A stretch of DNA of 64,000 nt from Gracilariopsis chorda. Lineage: Eukaryota; Rhodophyta; Florideophyceae; Gracilariales; Gracilariaceae. Numbering within the stretch: position 1 is the first letter of the stretch; the number at the start of each line of letters is the position of its first letter. A model generated the notes under the pieces. The model saw only the letters and a list, made by a program, of their open reading frames with translations. It was not told where the DNA came from and did not search any database. The stretch lies in assembly GCA_003194525.1 (NCBI GenBank), contig NBIV01000275.1, positions 1 through 64,000 on the forward strand, given 5' to 3'. Below are positions 1-11,824 of this stretch, piece after piece. The translations under genes and the position numbers were made by a program.

Positions 1-93
1 GGCATCATTCAGCTCACTTGGGACGTATTGAAACACTAATCACATTGTCTCTTATGAGATCTCGGATAAAGTGAACCTTTACATCAATGTGCT
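1..93 (-). pseudogene. Copia RNase H C-terminal fragment
   Basis: The minus strand encodes HIDVKVHFIRDLIRDN followed by a few more residues and a TGA. This matches the conserved end of Ty1/copia RNase H (the KHID..YHFIRD signature). The fragment begins exactly at the border of the LTR at 94-919 and runs off the left edge. It could be the displaced end of element A, which otherwise lacks reverse transcriptase and RNase H, or part of a neighbouring copia copy. No intact gene is present. Confidence 0.7.
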
Positions 94-919
94 TGTTGAA
101 AGTTGTAAGGAAGTTGAGGGATGGAAGGGAAGTTCGCCAGCTCTGGCTTGGTTTTACTTGGAGGTCCTTCAGGCACATCTTATATACCACTCTAAACTCG
201 AATTGCGCGGGAACACTGACTACAAGTAAAACCTAAACCACTAAGCAGGGACACTCAATACTACCAATCATCATCTAACATGACATAGCCAGCTCAGCAC
301 AAACCTCATTACATCAACGCACACCAACGCACCAACGTTCCGTAATAGTTACGTGCATGCACATGACCATGACAAGGCACAAATTCACGACTCCAACACA
401 CGCCAGCACATGCCAACACATCACGGTAAGTCAACACGTCACGGTAAGTCGGCACGTAACCTGTGGTGTTAGTGCCATGTCATCAAGTGGCAATGCATCA
501 AGTGGCAATGCACACAACACCCACGTCATCAATGTACCCGTGCATGTGTAAACCTGTTGGCAGTGCATGCGCACCTTACCATTGTACCAACCACTGCTGT
601 ACCACTTTTACCAGGTGTCAACCACTTCACCAGTATCTCCTGCACACAACGTACACTGTGACCACTGTAGTAGCTGGACACGTGGGTGTGTCCAACCGAT
701 CCAGTTATGCCATACCACTTGTACGCACCACGTTGCATATGTACATTTGCAGTAGCCAATCAGAAGCCAGCTTCACGTTGGGTTCGCGCACACGCGCATA
801 TGCGCTTTTGCAAAGCAGCCCCCAAAAACAGTCCTCCGTTATATGAAATTTTTGTTTCTAAGTGCTGCTCCATGATGCCCCAGGACTACCAGGCACTTGA
901 CTATGTGCTAACATCAACA
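94..919 (-). repeat. Copia A/B family LTR, copy 1 (826 bp)
   Basis: On the plus strand the block begins TGTTGAA and ends ATCAACA, a TG...CA pair with inverted ends. It aligns with the equally long (826 bp) block at 3548-4373 and with the truncated copy at 8489-8957. Shared landmarks are a TATATA promoter-like stretch near 180, CCAATCAT/CCAATCAG, and the ATGTGCTAACATCAACA end. Short tandem repeats occur inside (about 415-455 and 480-512). It lies at the 3' end of element A, but I see no matching 5-bp target duplication at its two sides. Confidence 0.7.
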
Positions 920-1632
920 CTCCTCCTCGAGTTCCTGGGAATTCTCATGCTCCAGAGTCTGCAAGTACACTCTTTCAAATGCACGAGACTCGAACTTGAT
1001 GCCTGGGTTCATTTTCAATATGTATGCTGCGCATATCCAAACGCTTTAGCATACTTCAACGACGGCTCACCACCACCCACCAAAAGGTGTAGATTCAGAC
1101 CTGGTGGTAGAGTGGAGAGATCTATCACATACACAAATATCATATTTCAATGCATTACGGCCATAGGCATTCTTGCCAGTGTGCCTGAATCAGCAAAGCT
1201 CGAGCAGCTTCTTCCATTGTGCGATTGATGCGCTCGGCAATGGCAGTATGGTCTGGGGTGTAGGGAGGTGAGAATATCATTCCCTGAAAGACCATTCGTG
1301 GTTGGTTCTTGGAGAGCAATGTACTCTTCGGCATTGTTTGCATGCAAATTCTGAATATGCACATGCGCTCCTCCAACATTCTGAGGTAACACGTGCGCTC
1401 CTCCAACCTGCGAGAGATTTCGCCCAACATCAGGAAACACTGCACTAACACCATAGCTATGCGAAACGAAGTCGTTATGCTCAATCGGATTTGGCAGCGT
1501 GTGCAAACGAGAGGATATGTCACGCTGCCCACATCCAATCTCTAACCCAGCTTCGTGTATAACGCAAACCTCACTCGCACAGAAAAGGGACTGAATGCCT
1601 TTATTGGCCATACGACCTACAGACACCAAGTT
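920..1632 (-). pseudogene. Copia A integrase region, decayed
   Basis: Minus-strand frames carry copia pol signatures in order: KLVSVGRMANKGIQSLFC, a diverged GAG-pre-integrase stretch, HANNAEEYIALQ, and LKYAKAFGYAQ followed by KFESRAFERVYLQT. These align with the better preserved element B at 4374-5809. The frame changes several times and there are internal stops. The coding sequence ends about 20 bp before the LTR at 919, so the reverse transcriptase and RNase H expected next are missing. Dead integrase-domain remnant. Confidence 0.75.
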
Positions 1633-2893
1633 TTATCCAAGATCCGGGACTAGAAGTACATCTTTCGACCTTATGTTAGTCTTCGAAAAAGGAAGTATTA
1701 CATCCCCTTTTTGTGTAGCGGAGACCGTAGTGTTGTCAGCGACCTCGATCGTCCTTAGTTCTATGTAAACCAATGTGTTCGGGACGAACGCAGAAGCACA
1801 ACTGAAGAAGTGGGATGTGGCACCAGTGTATGCGTAGGTCTCTATGAGAGTAGACGCAGGGGGCACCACTGCAGACTCTTCAGCAGACATTGCAGCGATC
1901 TCAATCTTAGATTCCTTTTGTGATGACCTGCCGGAGTGCTTGAGTTTCTCACTGGAACTAGTTTTGAGTTTCTTTAAGATAGATTTCGACAGGTGATTGT
2001 CTGGATTGTCAGGATTCATGTGACATCGGTCGGGCGTGTGACTATCTCTGTCACAGAAACTGCAATGATAACTATTTTTGCCTGCAATAGCATAAGCGCG
2101 CCCGTTGAAGTCATCGTATGAGTTGGGATCTGATGTACTTGCATCAATTTCGTAAATATTTGACGATGTGGTGTGTCCACTTGAACGGCTACTGCCCTTA
2201 CTTCTGCTCTTTATGCGTTTGCGACTATGAGCAGAACCGGCTGAATCAATTTGGGGAGCATTGTATTCGTCTATGAGGGTAGTGGCCACGTAGTCCCATG
2301 TCAATTCCGAGATGTCCTTTGTCCGAAGTGCCGCAGCCGTTGACTCCAGTGAGCAGTTGGGATCAATAGAGGCTAACAGCATTGGCGCCTTGTGGGATTC
2401 GGGAATGGCAGCATCCTTCCCCATTCGGTCTAGCTGGCAGAATAGGGACGCAAACTGGTCGACATAGTCCGACATATTCTGACCATTATACGACATTCGG
2501 AATAGCTGGGTCTGTACAGCAATACGTGACACTGTACTGTTAGACGCATACCTCGCATCAAGAAGTTGGAGCATACGCCCAGGGTCATTAGCGACGTCTA
2601 TAACCACACGCAGAGGGGCATCTCCAAGTGCGCGTATTATTATTGTGCATGCCTCTTCTCGTTTGGCAAGTACACAGGGGAGTGGTCTGCGGAGCGCTTG
2701 AGCCCGACACCTGCGTCGTGGTAGCACTGTATGACCCCTCCGAGCCTGAGATAGGGACATTCTAGACTCCTTTGATGCGACATGCATCCCGTAGACGATG
2801 TCCCCATAACGTGTAATCCTCATCACGCTTACCATGGAAGCGTGGGATTTTCACACCAGAGGTGGTTTTAGACAAAACTTCGGACCCATACAT
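1633..2893 (-). pseudogene. Copia A gag and protease, frameshifted
   Basis: The start homologous to element B gag is the ATG at 2893, reading MYGSEV then TTSGVKIPRFHG. A frameshift near 2830-2650 separates this from a 350-codon frame ending at 1633. That frame holds a copia gag body (DAPLRVVIDVANDPGRML, MSDYVDQFASLFCQLDRMG), a CCHC zinc knuckle with the pattern CX2CX4HX4C (CSFCDRDSHTPDRC), and the aspartic protease region. The protease core reads AYTGATSHFF where an active copia enzyme has DSGA, so the catalytic Asp is replaced by Tyr. A nonfunctional retrotransposon capsid/protease gene. Confidence 0.8.
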
Positions 2894-3547
2894 TGTTCCA
2901 GAAGGAGTTTCAAATACCAAAGTAAATAAAACAAATGTAGCAGATTGAGGGACTCGTTGCCTTGACTCGACGATCAGCTGGGATTAAAGAGAATGATCGC
3001 AGTCCAGCCGCTGAATTGTAGCTGATGTCACAATAAGAAAGGGATACTGGAGTGGAGATTTGTCGACACTCAACAGCGCGGATGACAGCGGAGACCGTGT
3101 AACAAAGTCTCAACGCTCAGTGGGACGAGTCCCGTATGAAAAGAACAGTCGGAGTTCGGGTACTCTACGTCTGGAGTATACTCACGAGCAGCTGTCCAGA
3201 ACACTCAGAAAAGAAATTAAAAAAAATGAACCTCCGTAAAATCGGGCGCACTGACAGGAGAAACTACCTCCGCTACCCTAAGGGTTGTACCCCTGGACCC
3301 TGGATGCTCTCTCCAGGTGCGAGGTGCGATTTTCTTCGACCTGCCCTACTCCGCCCAATTCACGAGTAGGGTGCTCAATCCGTACCAAACATCCCAGGGA
3401 GGTTACTACCAAGCGCGAGATGCTTTCACCAGTTTACCACTGCTGGTCTCTTGCGGGATATCAACTCGATCTTACGCGCGCACGCAAAAATAAAAGAAGT
3501 TGAAATGGCGCGACTTCTGTAAGTATCGACGCTCTGGGCCCATAACC
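2894..3547 (-). other. Copia A 5' leader
   Basis: Untranslated leader between the 5' LTR (3548-4373) and gag. It contains the conserved leader motif at 3243-3296. Immediately after the LTR, on the minus strand, comes GGTTATGGGCCCAGAGCG, the position expected for the primer-binding site; the matching region of element B reads TTTATCGGCCCAGAGCG. I see no gene here. Confidence 0.6.
3243..3296 (-). promoter_or_regulatory. Conserved copia leader motif (A)
   Basis: Minus-strand sequence with a CCAGGGGT-like start, ACCCTTAGGGT, then GGAGGTAGTTTCTCCTGTCA. It recurs at 8183-8237 (B), 55236-55290 (C2), 14392-14445 (D) and partly at 9712-9753 (E). It lies 100-400 nt upstream of gag in each. The role is unknown; RNA packaging, dimerisation or translation control are possible. 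Confidence 0.6.
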
Positions 3548-4373
3548 TGTTGATATGAAATGATGTTGACAGATGATGCTGGGCTTTGACCGATATGGAA
3601 AGGAAAGAAAGAAAGAAAATAAAGAGTGCAGGTTGCCAGTATTGGGGGCGAGTTTACTTGGTACTGCGACTTCAGTGTCTTATATAGCACCTCTAGTTCG
3701 CACTTCCACTACAAGAAAACCCTACACCGCTAAGTGGGGACACCCAATACTACCAATCATAATCAAACATAATCCAATAACGGTTGCACACACTGATTAC
3801 AGCTAAGTAAAACCATGCATAACAACATAACAACACATTACAACAAACCAAACCAAGTAAACCAAAGAGCCAAACATGTGCAACAAGTGATCCAGACATG
3901 CCAACAATGTGCCAGCATATGACAGCACTGTGTAAACACTTAGTTGCATCATCATCATTATGACAAAGCACAAATTCACATGCCACCGCATCCATGTACA
4001 TCCCCTAGGTGTGTTGCGTATATGGCACGTGCTTACTTGCACAACTGCACCTATGTAACACCTGCGTGGTCCTGTAAACCAGATGTAGCCACACATATTC
4101 GTAAGTACCATACCCATTGACCTTATGCCAAGTGGCCGGTTCCGTGCCGATGACCCATAGGATGCACAACACTTGTAACAAATGCATTGCATATTAGTAT
4201 ATGCAGTAGCCAATCATATGCCCGTTTCACGTTGGGTTTGAGAACACACGCATATGCGCTTTTGCAAAGCAGCTCTCAAGAAGAGCCCTTCGTTATAAGA
4301 AATTTTTTTTTCCCAGTGCTGCTCCATGATGTCCCAATACTACCAGGCACTCGAACATGTGCTAACATCAACA
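3548..4373 (-). repeat. Copia A/B shared LTR, copy 2 (826 bp)
   Basis: Minus orientation, with terminal TGTTGATG...ATATCAACA. It is followed on its 3' side (lower coordinates) by the leader of element A, so it acts as the 5' LTR of A. On its other side is the 3' end of element B, so it is also the 3' LTR of B. It contains TATATAG near 3682 and a CCAATCAT element near 4210. Its length equals copy 1. The flanking 5-mers do not match, consistent with an LTR produced by recombination between tandem elements. Confidence 0.75.
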
Positions 4374-5872
4374 AAGAGAATAGCCTGACTGTGACTCACA
4401 GTCAAAATTTACTTGTTCAACGTCATCTGCATCGTTATTTGACCCCTTTTCATCAATAGAACTGTGCTCCGCATCATCAATGTTTGATGTTGCAGGGTCA
4501 AGCAACATGGCTGTAGCCGCCTCAGGGTGGTCTATGGTAACATTTTCCGAGTTTGAAATGAAGTCCACCTCGTGAACAGAGAACTCATCCGAGCTGATGG
4601 CATACATATCATCCTCAGAACTATAATTATAATCTGATGTACTCTCGTCATCCATACAGTTGCTAAGATATGATGCACCAGAGACCTAGACTCATCTAAG
4701 GTGACATGACGTGACTTTACTACTCGACGAATATGGTCTTCATCACTAACTAGAACCTCGTAAACACCATGCTCATGAGTCTGCAAGTACATTCCCTCAA
4801 GTGCACGAGACCCGAACTTGGTGCCCAGATTCATTTTCAATACGTATGCGGCACATCCGAATAATTTGACATACGTCAAAGAAGGCCTAGTTTCAGTCAG
4901 TAGGACATATGGAGTCACGCCAGTCGTGGAGTGCGGCACTCTATTGCGAACATAAATCACATGCTATAGTGCGTACGACCACAAACATTCTGGAAGATTG
5001 GCTTGAATGAGCAAAGCTCGGGCAGCTTCAACCATAGTGCGATTGATGCGCTCTGCAATAGCATTGTGTTGTGGGGTATACGGTGGAGAAAAAGATACCT
5101 CATGGAAACCATTCTTGAGATACTTTTGCAAGGCAATGTACTCTTCTGCGTTGTGAGAGTGCAGTTTTCGAATAAGCACATGCTCTCCTCCAAGCTGTTT
5201 GAGCTTTTGCCTCACACCCAGGAACACTTCACTGATCTCACACCTTTGCATCATGAACCCAAGTACCGGCTATTGCGAGTGATCATCCATAAATCCAGAC
5301 GCATAGCGGATTCGGTATGGGAATGATGGCACTAACGGACCCATAATGTCTGAGTGCACAATGTACCCAACGTGCTTGGCTCGTTTAAACTTGCCCAGAA
5401 ATGGCAGCTTATGTGCCTTGCCAAGGCGACATGACCGACATACCTCCTCCATGCACTTGATATTTGGGACTCCTTCGACATGGTCGTGAACCTGTTGTAG
5501 GTCATGCTCATACATATGTGCCAGTCAGCGATGCCACAATGAACTTGTGCGGTTGTCCGTTGCAGAAAGCATCTTGGATATGTCCGTATGGGCGATTGGG
5601 TTGGGCAAGGTGTATAAACCGGAGCGATGATGACGAGACCCATGTCCAACCTCAAACCCATCTTCATTTTGTAGAGGTACCTCCTTATCACAGAACAGTG
5701 ATTGGATACCCTTGTCAGCTAAACAACCCACAGACACTAACTTATATCCAAGATTCGGAACAAGCAGTACTTCAGACAACCTGAGGTTCACATCAAAGAA
5801 GGGTAGCATGACATCTCGTTGTTGGGTGGCAGTGACAATGGTGTTGTCAGCTAGTTCACTTGTCTTATCTGG
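4374..5872 (-). pseudogene. Copia B integrase region, decayed
   Basis: Minus-strand copia pol remnant in several frames. From 5809 downward it reads VLLVPNLGYKLVSVG and the GLYTLPNPIAH pre-integrase region. Then come CRSCRLGKAHKLPF (zinc-binding HHCC part), VHSDIMGPL (first catalytic Asp), NAIAERINRTM (catalytic Glu region), and the GCAAYVL...KFGSRALEGMYLQT segment that usually follows the integrase core. An acidic tail at 4374-4655 ends at the LTR. Multiple stops and frame changes are present. No reverse transcriptase or RNase H follows, as in element A. Confidence 0.8.
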
Positions 5873-6698
5873 TGAAGTGCAACGCCCTCAGGGAGTTATT
5901 CTTGGTACTTTAATGCTTTCCCGATAATTTCGGTTGTGTAGTGTGTATATGACCTACGCCCCACTATGGTGGATATGGACACGTGGGACACGGTTTTGGG
6001 TCAATTAGCGGTTGGCCACAGTAGTGGATGTTGCCACGAAATGTGGAGCATTTTAGTTGATTTTGTTTATTATTTGCACACCCATTTCTGGCAAGCTTGT
6101 ACTTAGTGCGACGGCGCACTGCCGTCGCACCAGTAAACCTTCCCCAACAAGGGACCCCAACCTGGAGAATTGGCTCTAGTTGTTACCGCTTGTGCGCGTG
6201 CTCTACTCCTCCTTGGAGGGAAATGCCGTGAACCACGGGACATCTAACCCCCTTGAACATCTAAAGGGACCCATCACTGGGAGTCATATTATTCCAATTG
6301 CATTGGTGTTTCGCACTGTGTAGGGATATTGTTACCGGCATCGCCGTTCGCCCCCGTCGCTCTCGCGACTCACTTCGTCTTCTCTTCCTCCTCTTCGCCC
6401 TTCCTTCTTCCCCTTTTTAGGGTAGCACCTCCCTCTATCCGCGCCTCTCGTGTGCGCATCCGCTCACACAGCCCCACTTACGTGGAAACCTACCTCTGGC
6501 GAGGACGCATTTTCGCTCTTGCGGATACCGATTCTTGTCCTAAACCCTCTTGCACTAGTCGCGAAGGGTGGCCTCGGTCTTACAAACTGGTTCCGCCGTG
6601 CCACCCCTAGAAGGGCTCTACCCAACTGGGTTCACCTCCACGGAGGAAAGATCCCGAACGTCTTTCGGTGTTTCTCCCCTTTGGAGCGTTGCACCACA
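5873..6698 (+). repeat. Solo LTR of gypsy G1 family, duplicated site TCTGG
   Basis: This 826-bp block begins TGAAGTGCAACGCC and ends GCGTTGCACCACA. It is the same LTR, in opposite orientation on the plus strand, as 29280-30106 and 40042-40868. It is flanked by TCTGG at 5868-5872 and 6699-6703, a perfect 5-bp target-site duplication. It interrupts the protease region of copia B, whose reading resumes on the other side. A GC-rich hairpin (GCGACGGC...GCCGTCGC) lies near 6107. It records a full insertion later reduced to one LTR by recombination. Confidence 0.93.
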
Positions 6699-7834
6699 TC
6701 TGGTATGTCAATTAGTGTGTTTAGAACATAATCAGATTCACAACAGAAAAAATGAGAGGTAACACCACTGTCTGCAAATGTGTCGGTGCAAACGATAACC
6801 GGCGGTACCACTGATGACTTCTTACTTGCAACTCCAGCAATATCAACCTTCGACGGCTTCCGTGATGACTTCCCGGATCGCTTGGGCTTTTCGGCTGAGT
6901 TGAGCTTCAGGTGATCCAAGATTGCTTGTGGCAAATGGTTGTCAGGGTTATGTGGATTCATGTGACAGCGGTCTTGAGTGTGTCCATCGCGCTCACAGAA
7001 GGTGCAATGGTACCAGGTTTTGCTTCCACCAGCATATGCGCGACCAGTGGTGTCATTAAAGATTGTTTAATCTGATGCATTACCAACATTTTCGTTACCA
7101 TTTGATGATTTCCTGTGTTCACTTGTACGGGCACCACCCCTGTTCCTGTTTTTCTTGCGACTGCGACCTCTACCAGAACTGCGTGAATCCATTTGAAGAG
7201 CATTGTACACATCAATCAGGGTTGTTGCCACGTATTCCCATGTGAGTTCTGAAATCTCCTTGGTCATAAGTGCTGCTGCAGTTGACTCCACTGAGCAGCT
7301 GGGGTCGATAGATGCCAGAAGCATGGGTACCTTGTGAGATTCTGGTATAGCGGCATCCTTGCCAGTACGGTCACGCTGCGAGAACAGAGAGGTAAACTGG
7401 TCCACATACGCGGACATGTTTTGGCCGTTACATGAAATTCTGAACAGCTACGTTCACACTGCTTTACGATGCACTGTCCTGTTTTTTGCACATCGCGCAT
7501 CAAGTAGCTGAAGCATGCGACCGGGGTCATCATCCACATCCATAACTACACGCAGCGGGGCATCGCCAAGTGCACAAATGATGATTGCACATGCCTTTTC
7601 GCGCTTTGCAACTATACGGGAGGGGGTCTGGGTAGCAGTAGAACCAGACGCTTGTGTCATTACAGCACTGGATGACTCCTCCGAACTTGACATGAAAACA
7701 TTCCAGACACCTTTAATTCGACAAGCAGCACGTAGAAGGTGTCGCCAGAGGGTGTAATCTTCGCCTCGCTTACCAGGGAAGCGCGGGATCTTCACACCAG
7801 AAGTGAATTCTGACTCAGCTTCGGAGTCTGACAT
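6699..7834 (-). pseudogene. Copia B gag and protease N-terminal part
   Basis: Starts at the ATG at 7834 (MSDSEAESEF, then GVKIPRFPGKRGEDYTLW), homologous to element A gag. One frameshift falls near 7440 and another near 7065. The capsid-like body includes MSAYVDQFTSLFSQRDRTG and SELTWEYVATTLID. A CCHC knuckle (CTFCERDGHTQDRC) lies near 6990, and the protease core DTFADSGVTSHFF keeps the DSG catalytic triplet lost in A. The gene is cut by the solo LTR at 5873-6698 and continues as the pol remnant beyond it. Confidence 0.82.
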
Positions 7835-8488
7835 GGTTCCAGGAGTTCAGTAACCAAAACACAAACAAATAATGCACAGAAATGAAGCAGAGTGAGGGAA
7901 TCGAAGCTTAGAATCGCTACCAGAATAGAAAAAAGAGCAGTTCGGAAGGTGCACCTCTAGACTAATAGCGGATGTCTAGAATGGTGATACTGGAGTGGAG
8001 TATTCTCAACAATCAACAGCGAGGGCGCCAGCGGAGATCGTGTAACCAAGTCTCAACGCTCGTCCAGACTCATCTGGTACGCGAATCATAGGTGATGTTC
8101 GGGTCCTCGACGCCCGGAGTATACTCAGAAGCCGCTCTGAAGCACACTCGGAAAAAAAAGTAAGAGATGGAACTTCGTAAAAGCGAGCACATTGACAGGA
8201 GAAACTACCTCCGCTCCCCTAAGGGTTGAACCCATGGAACCTGGTGGCTCTCTCCAGGTGCGAGGTGCGATTTTCTTCGACATGCCCTACTCCACGCACT
8301 TCACGAGTAGGATACTCAATAAGTACGAAACGTCCCGGGGAGGTTACTAACAAACGCGATATGCTTTCACCAGTTAACCCCTGCTGGTTTCTTGCGGGAT
8401 ATCAGCTCAATCTTACGCGCGCATGCAAAAATGAAAAAAGGTGACAAGGATCGACGTCTGCAAATATCGACGCTCTGGGCCGATAAAC
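7835..8488 (-). other. Copia B 5' leader with conserved motif
   Basis: Untranslated region between the truncated 5' LTR at 8489 and gag. It carries the conserved leader motif at 8183-8237, including CCCTTAGGG and GGAGGTAGTTTCTCCTGTCA on the minus strand. No gene seen. Confidence 0.6.
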
Positions 8489-8957
8489 TGATGGTTATAA
8501 CGAGTACTGGGCTGCGGTGGATCTGTTGAACAAAGAAAGAAAGAAAATAAAGATTGAAGCTTGCCAGTCTTGGTAACGAGTTTACTTGTTACGGTGACTT
8601 CAGAGTCTTATATAGCACATCTACTTTGCACTACCACTACAAGAAAACCCTACACCACTAATTGGGGATACCCTATACTATCAATCATAATAAAGCATAA
8701 CACAATAAGGGTTGTACACACTGATTACAGCTAAGTACAACCATGCATAACAACATAACAACACATTACAACAACGCACACCAAGTGAACCAAGCAGCCA
8801 ACAATGCGCAACAAGTGACCCAGACATGCCAACAATGTGCCAGCATGTGACAGCACTATGCAAACACTTACTTGCATCATCATGAATATGAAAAAGCACA
8901 AATTAACATGCCACCACATCCATGTACATACCCTATGTGTGATGCGTGCATGACACG
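8489..8957 (-). repeat. Copia B 5' LTR, truncated (copy 3)
   Basis: Homologous to the first part of copies 1 and 2, with TATATAG near 8610, the CAACATAACAACACATTACAAC segment and the ACATGCCACC block. The similarity stops abruptly near 8957, where copia E sequence begins, so roughly the outer 350 bp are missing. The truncation suggests a deletion or insertion at the B/E boundary. Confidence 0.7.
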
Positions 8958-9753
8958 TTCAGTACTCTCCTTCAATGAGGCTTACAAAAAATTAGAAGAT
9001 TGAGTCTATAAAGGAGTGGCTGGCAGCGCAGTCTGTGATTTTTGCCTGCCACACACGTGGTCTCATGGTCATATCGCTCACCCATCCCTCCACTGCAACC
9101 CCGAACTATCCCTCTTTCTACGTCAACACCCTCCCCTTCCACTCCGACCACCTCCACTCAAAAGCCTTCCCTTCTGGCATCAACCGCGTATTCCTCTCCT
9201 GAACGAAGCTCTGCAACGTGCATCTCATTTATCCCAACCCCTCCGGAGACCGTGGAGTTCATTTTCGGAGCCTAAGCGCACAGGCTTTACTTAGTTGTTA
9301 CTACTTTGCTTTACAAATTTTTGTTTCACCTTGAACATTCAACAACCATTTTCATCCTAGGGCCGAACAGGTTGCAAGCCAAGTACCAGGACGGAAATCG
9401 ATTTGGAACTTGAAGCAATCTCTAGGCTTTGATATCACACTGAATAAATGGCTCAGCTGGCTGTGCTCTGTCTGTCTTTGGTGACATGGTGTGTCGTGGG
9501 TCGGCCCGAGCTGTTCAATAAGTCTCTTTGTTTACTAACCAACAAAGCCACGCTTGATAATTGCAAGGAACTAGAAGTGGTCAACTGATTAAAACTTATC
9601 TTCAGTTGTTAAACTCCCTTGGACGTTCCGTATGGACCTAACGAACCTCGGTCTTGTTCGCGCAGAGCTTAGCAGGCTGCAGAAAGTCGTGACTCACCAC
9701 GAGAGAGTAGCCCAGGTCCAGAGGTCATACCTCTAGGGTATCGGAGGTATTTC
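8958..9753 (+). mobile_element. Copia E 5' LTR remnant, PBS and leader
   Basis: 8960-9065 aligns with the promoter-proximal half of the E 3' LTR at 12838-13020, including GAGTCTATAAAGGAG. TGGTCATATCGC follows at once, in the place of the primer-binding site. 9240-9753 aligns with the leader of copia D (14040-14430), sharing GTTGCAAGCC.AGTACC, TCGGCCCG, CCCT.GGACG.TCCGTA and the conserved leader motif at 9712-9753. The leader is cut at 9753 by a gypsy LTR. There is no coding sequence. Confidence 0.65.
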
Positions 9754-11647
9754 TGTAGAGCAAAATCCTGTGAAGGGTTGGCACTTTAAAAGAGTACGAG
9801 ACCTTGCCCCCGTAGGGATGGCAGTCTCAGCAGAGATCCCTCTGCACCACACGCTGGACGGTTTCTAAGGCCAAGGTGGTTGCTGGCTATACCTGCAGAG
9901 GTGCGGGAAAACCAAGAAAATGGTAGTATCTCCAGGAATGGATAACATACGAGAGTGTACAGTGACGTAATATCCCGCAAGGGAAACACACGAGACACGA
10001 CGCATAACAAGGAACTGGCGACGGGGCGTGCATACGGCGGCAACGGATCCGGTGACGGGACGAACCAACAAAACAGGAGAATAATCCTAAGGGGAATGTG
10101 GTAAAAACCGCCAAGAATAACTCAATACTTGTAGAGCAAAACATCTTCTTTGGGAGTTGCTTTTACCCTCCTTAGAGGCATTACCGATGAAAAGATTTGC
10201 CCCAATTGTGGGTTCAACTGTAGCAATCTTTGGTGTGAATTTTCCCCTTCGGGTGCATTTCAGATGGCCTGTTACAGGACAAACGCGTGGCACGCGTGGC
10301 AATTTTTGCCTCCGATTGCGGAATTTATTTAGTAGGTTAGCTTACTTTGGACTCTGACACTGGGATCTTCACGTGTATGGCCATGAGAAGGTGTGCACTG
10401 ACTTATTTAACTAGTTTAGATATTTCTAGTGAACTTTACTCAGGTGTGGGTGACCTCACGGTTGCGAGCAAAAAGCAAACTCAACCAAGTTTGGTCTTCA
10501 AAACCATTGTTCTAATCTGACAAACTAGAGCGAGTTCTGGTCGTAACTGCCTTCGTAGATTCACGACTCCATCTGGAGAGTAATCAAGTTGGGTTTCAGT
10601 ACGACTACTTCCTTGGGACCGTTCAGGACATATGTGTAAGTACACCAAGCATGGGTCTAACATTACTCTGTTTATTCTGTGTATCCTATTGCAGGACAGA
10701 TCTCCGCCCCAGTATTGGGTTGCTTCGCTGGTTGTTGTTCCTATTTTTCCCCTTGGGTCTCGGGTCTGTTGCCGCTGTGAGGACCACCCTCGCCCCCTCG
10801 CCGTCTGGTTCTTTTCCCCCTTTGGGACACAACACTCGCTGAGTACGCTTTCTACGTTCCCTCACTTGGGTTCTTCTCTGATCTCGTTCCTCTCAGGATT
10901 ATTCGTATTTACCTTTACAGGTATAGCCAGTATCTACCGTTGGATTGACACCCGTAACTCGTGTGGACTAGAGGGCGCGTCCACTGAGTCTACTCTCCAT
11001 AGGTAGCAAGGACTTGGAAGCCTTGAGAGCTACAACCCGCACGGGTTTTGCTCCACAATACTGGGGCGGAATGCAGACTGACAGTGGAACAATTAACAGT
11101 ACCCACCACGGTAAAGACTGATGCAGTAGTGAGTCCTGAAGATTCCCAAGGGTATAACAGACGGAATCCACTCGTGGATACTCTCCGCGAGGAGTCGTTA
11201 TCCTTACGAGGGCCTTTCTTGTCAGAGCCTACTTTGCGAAGAGCACTCCTCAAAAGAGAACCAAGGTTACCATTTACTGGGTGTGGTCACGGCCAAGCCG
11301 TCTCTACCTAAGTAGGCTCACCACAATAAACTAAATAAGTTCACTAATTTAATGCACACCTCCTGAGCTCAATACACGTAGACATCCCACTGTCAGGGCC
11401 ACAAGTGGCGACAATCACTAAAATAATTATCCAAAATTGGAGCCAATATACCACACGCGTACAGCGTACATTTTGTACCAGAATTCCACGAGCAATATCT
11501 ATCCAGGTCCTTTGTGCGCCATAATGAATGCCAATGCCACGTTCTGTGAGGGATCAAACTCATAATTGAGTTCTCCCACTCCATTCTACAAGTGGAATTT
11601 CCTATGAAAAGGAACTGCAATTAAAGACGCACAAGCGTTGCTCCACA
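9754..11647 (-). repeat. G2-type gypsy LTR (reverse), split by an inner LTR
   Basis: Reads TGTAGAGCAAAATCC at 9754 and GCGTTGCTCCACA ending at 11647, the reversed ends of the G2 LTR (44196-45152). Without the inner insertion (928 bp plus a 5-bp duplication) it is about 961 bp, matching the 957-bp G2 LTR. Its own flanks (ATTTC and AGGAT) do not match, so one side has been rearranged. It cuts the leader of copia E. Confidence 0.8.
10130..11057 (+). repeat. Solo LTR inside an LTR, duplicated site ATACT
   Basis: This 928-bp block begins TGTAGAGCAAAAC and ends GTTTTGCTCCACA, so it has 13-bp imperfect inverted ends. It is flanked by ATACT at 10125-10129 and 11058-11062. It is a diverged plus-oriented relative of the G2 LTR (CACGTGTATGG..., CCGCCCCAGTATTGGG). 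The outer reverse LTR continues exactly on both sides. ORFs on either strand here are incidental. Confidence 0.88.
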
Positions 11648-11684
11648 AGGATACCTGATGTTTGTCTCAACCTTCCTCGGCATA

Positions 11685-11824
11685 TCGCGACGGGTGGCCT
11701 CGGCCTTACAAACCGAAATAGCCGTGGCACTCCTGGGAGGGCTCTACCAAACTGGGCTCACCTCTAACGAGGAAGGATCCTGAACATCTTTCATTGTACT
11801 CCCACTTCAGGGCATTGCACTACA
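11685..11824 (+). repeat. G1-type gypsy LTR fragment
   Basis: The sequence GGGTGGCCTCGG.CTTACAAAC through GCATTGCACTACA matches the last 140 bp of the solo LTR at 5873-6698. Only the end of the LTR is present. It separates the gypsy LTR nest from the copia E pol fragment. Confidence 0.75.

Noticed and set aside
11648..11652. Target duplication for the outer reverse LTR at 9754-11647
   Set aside because: The flanks are ATTTC and AGGAT, which do not match, so its insertion site cannot be defined.
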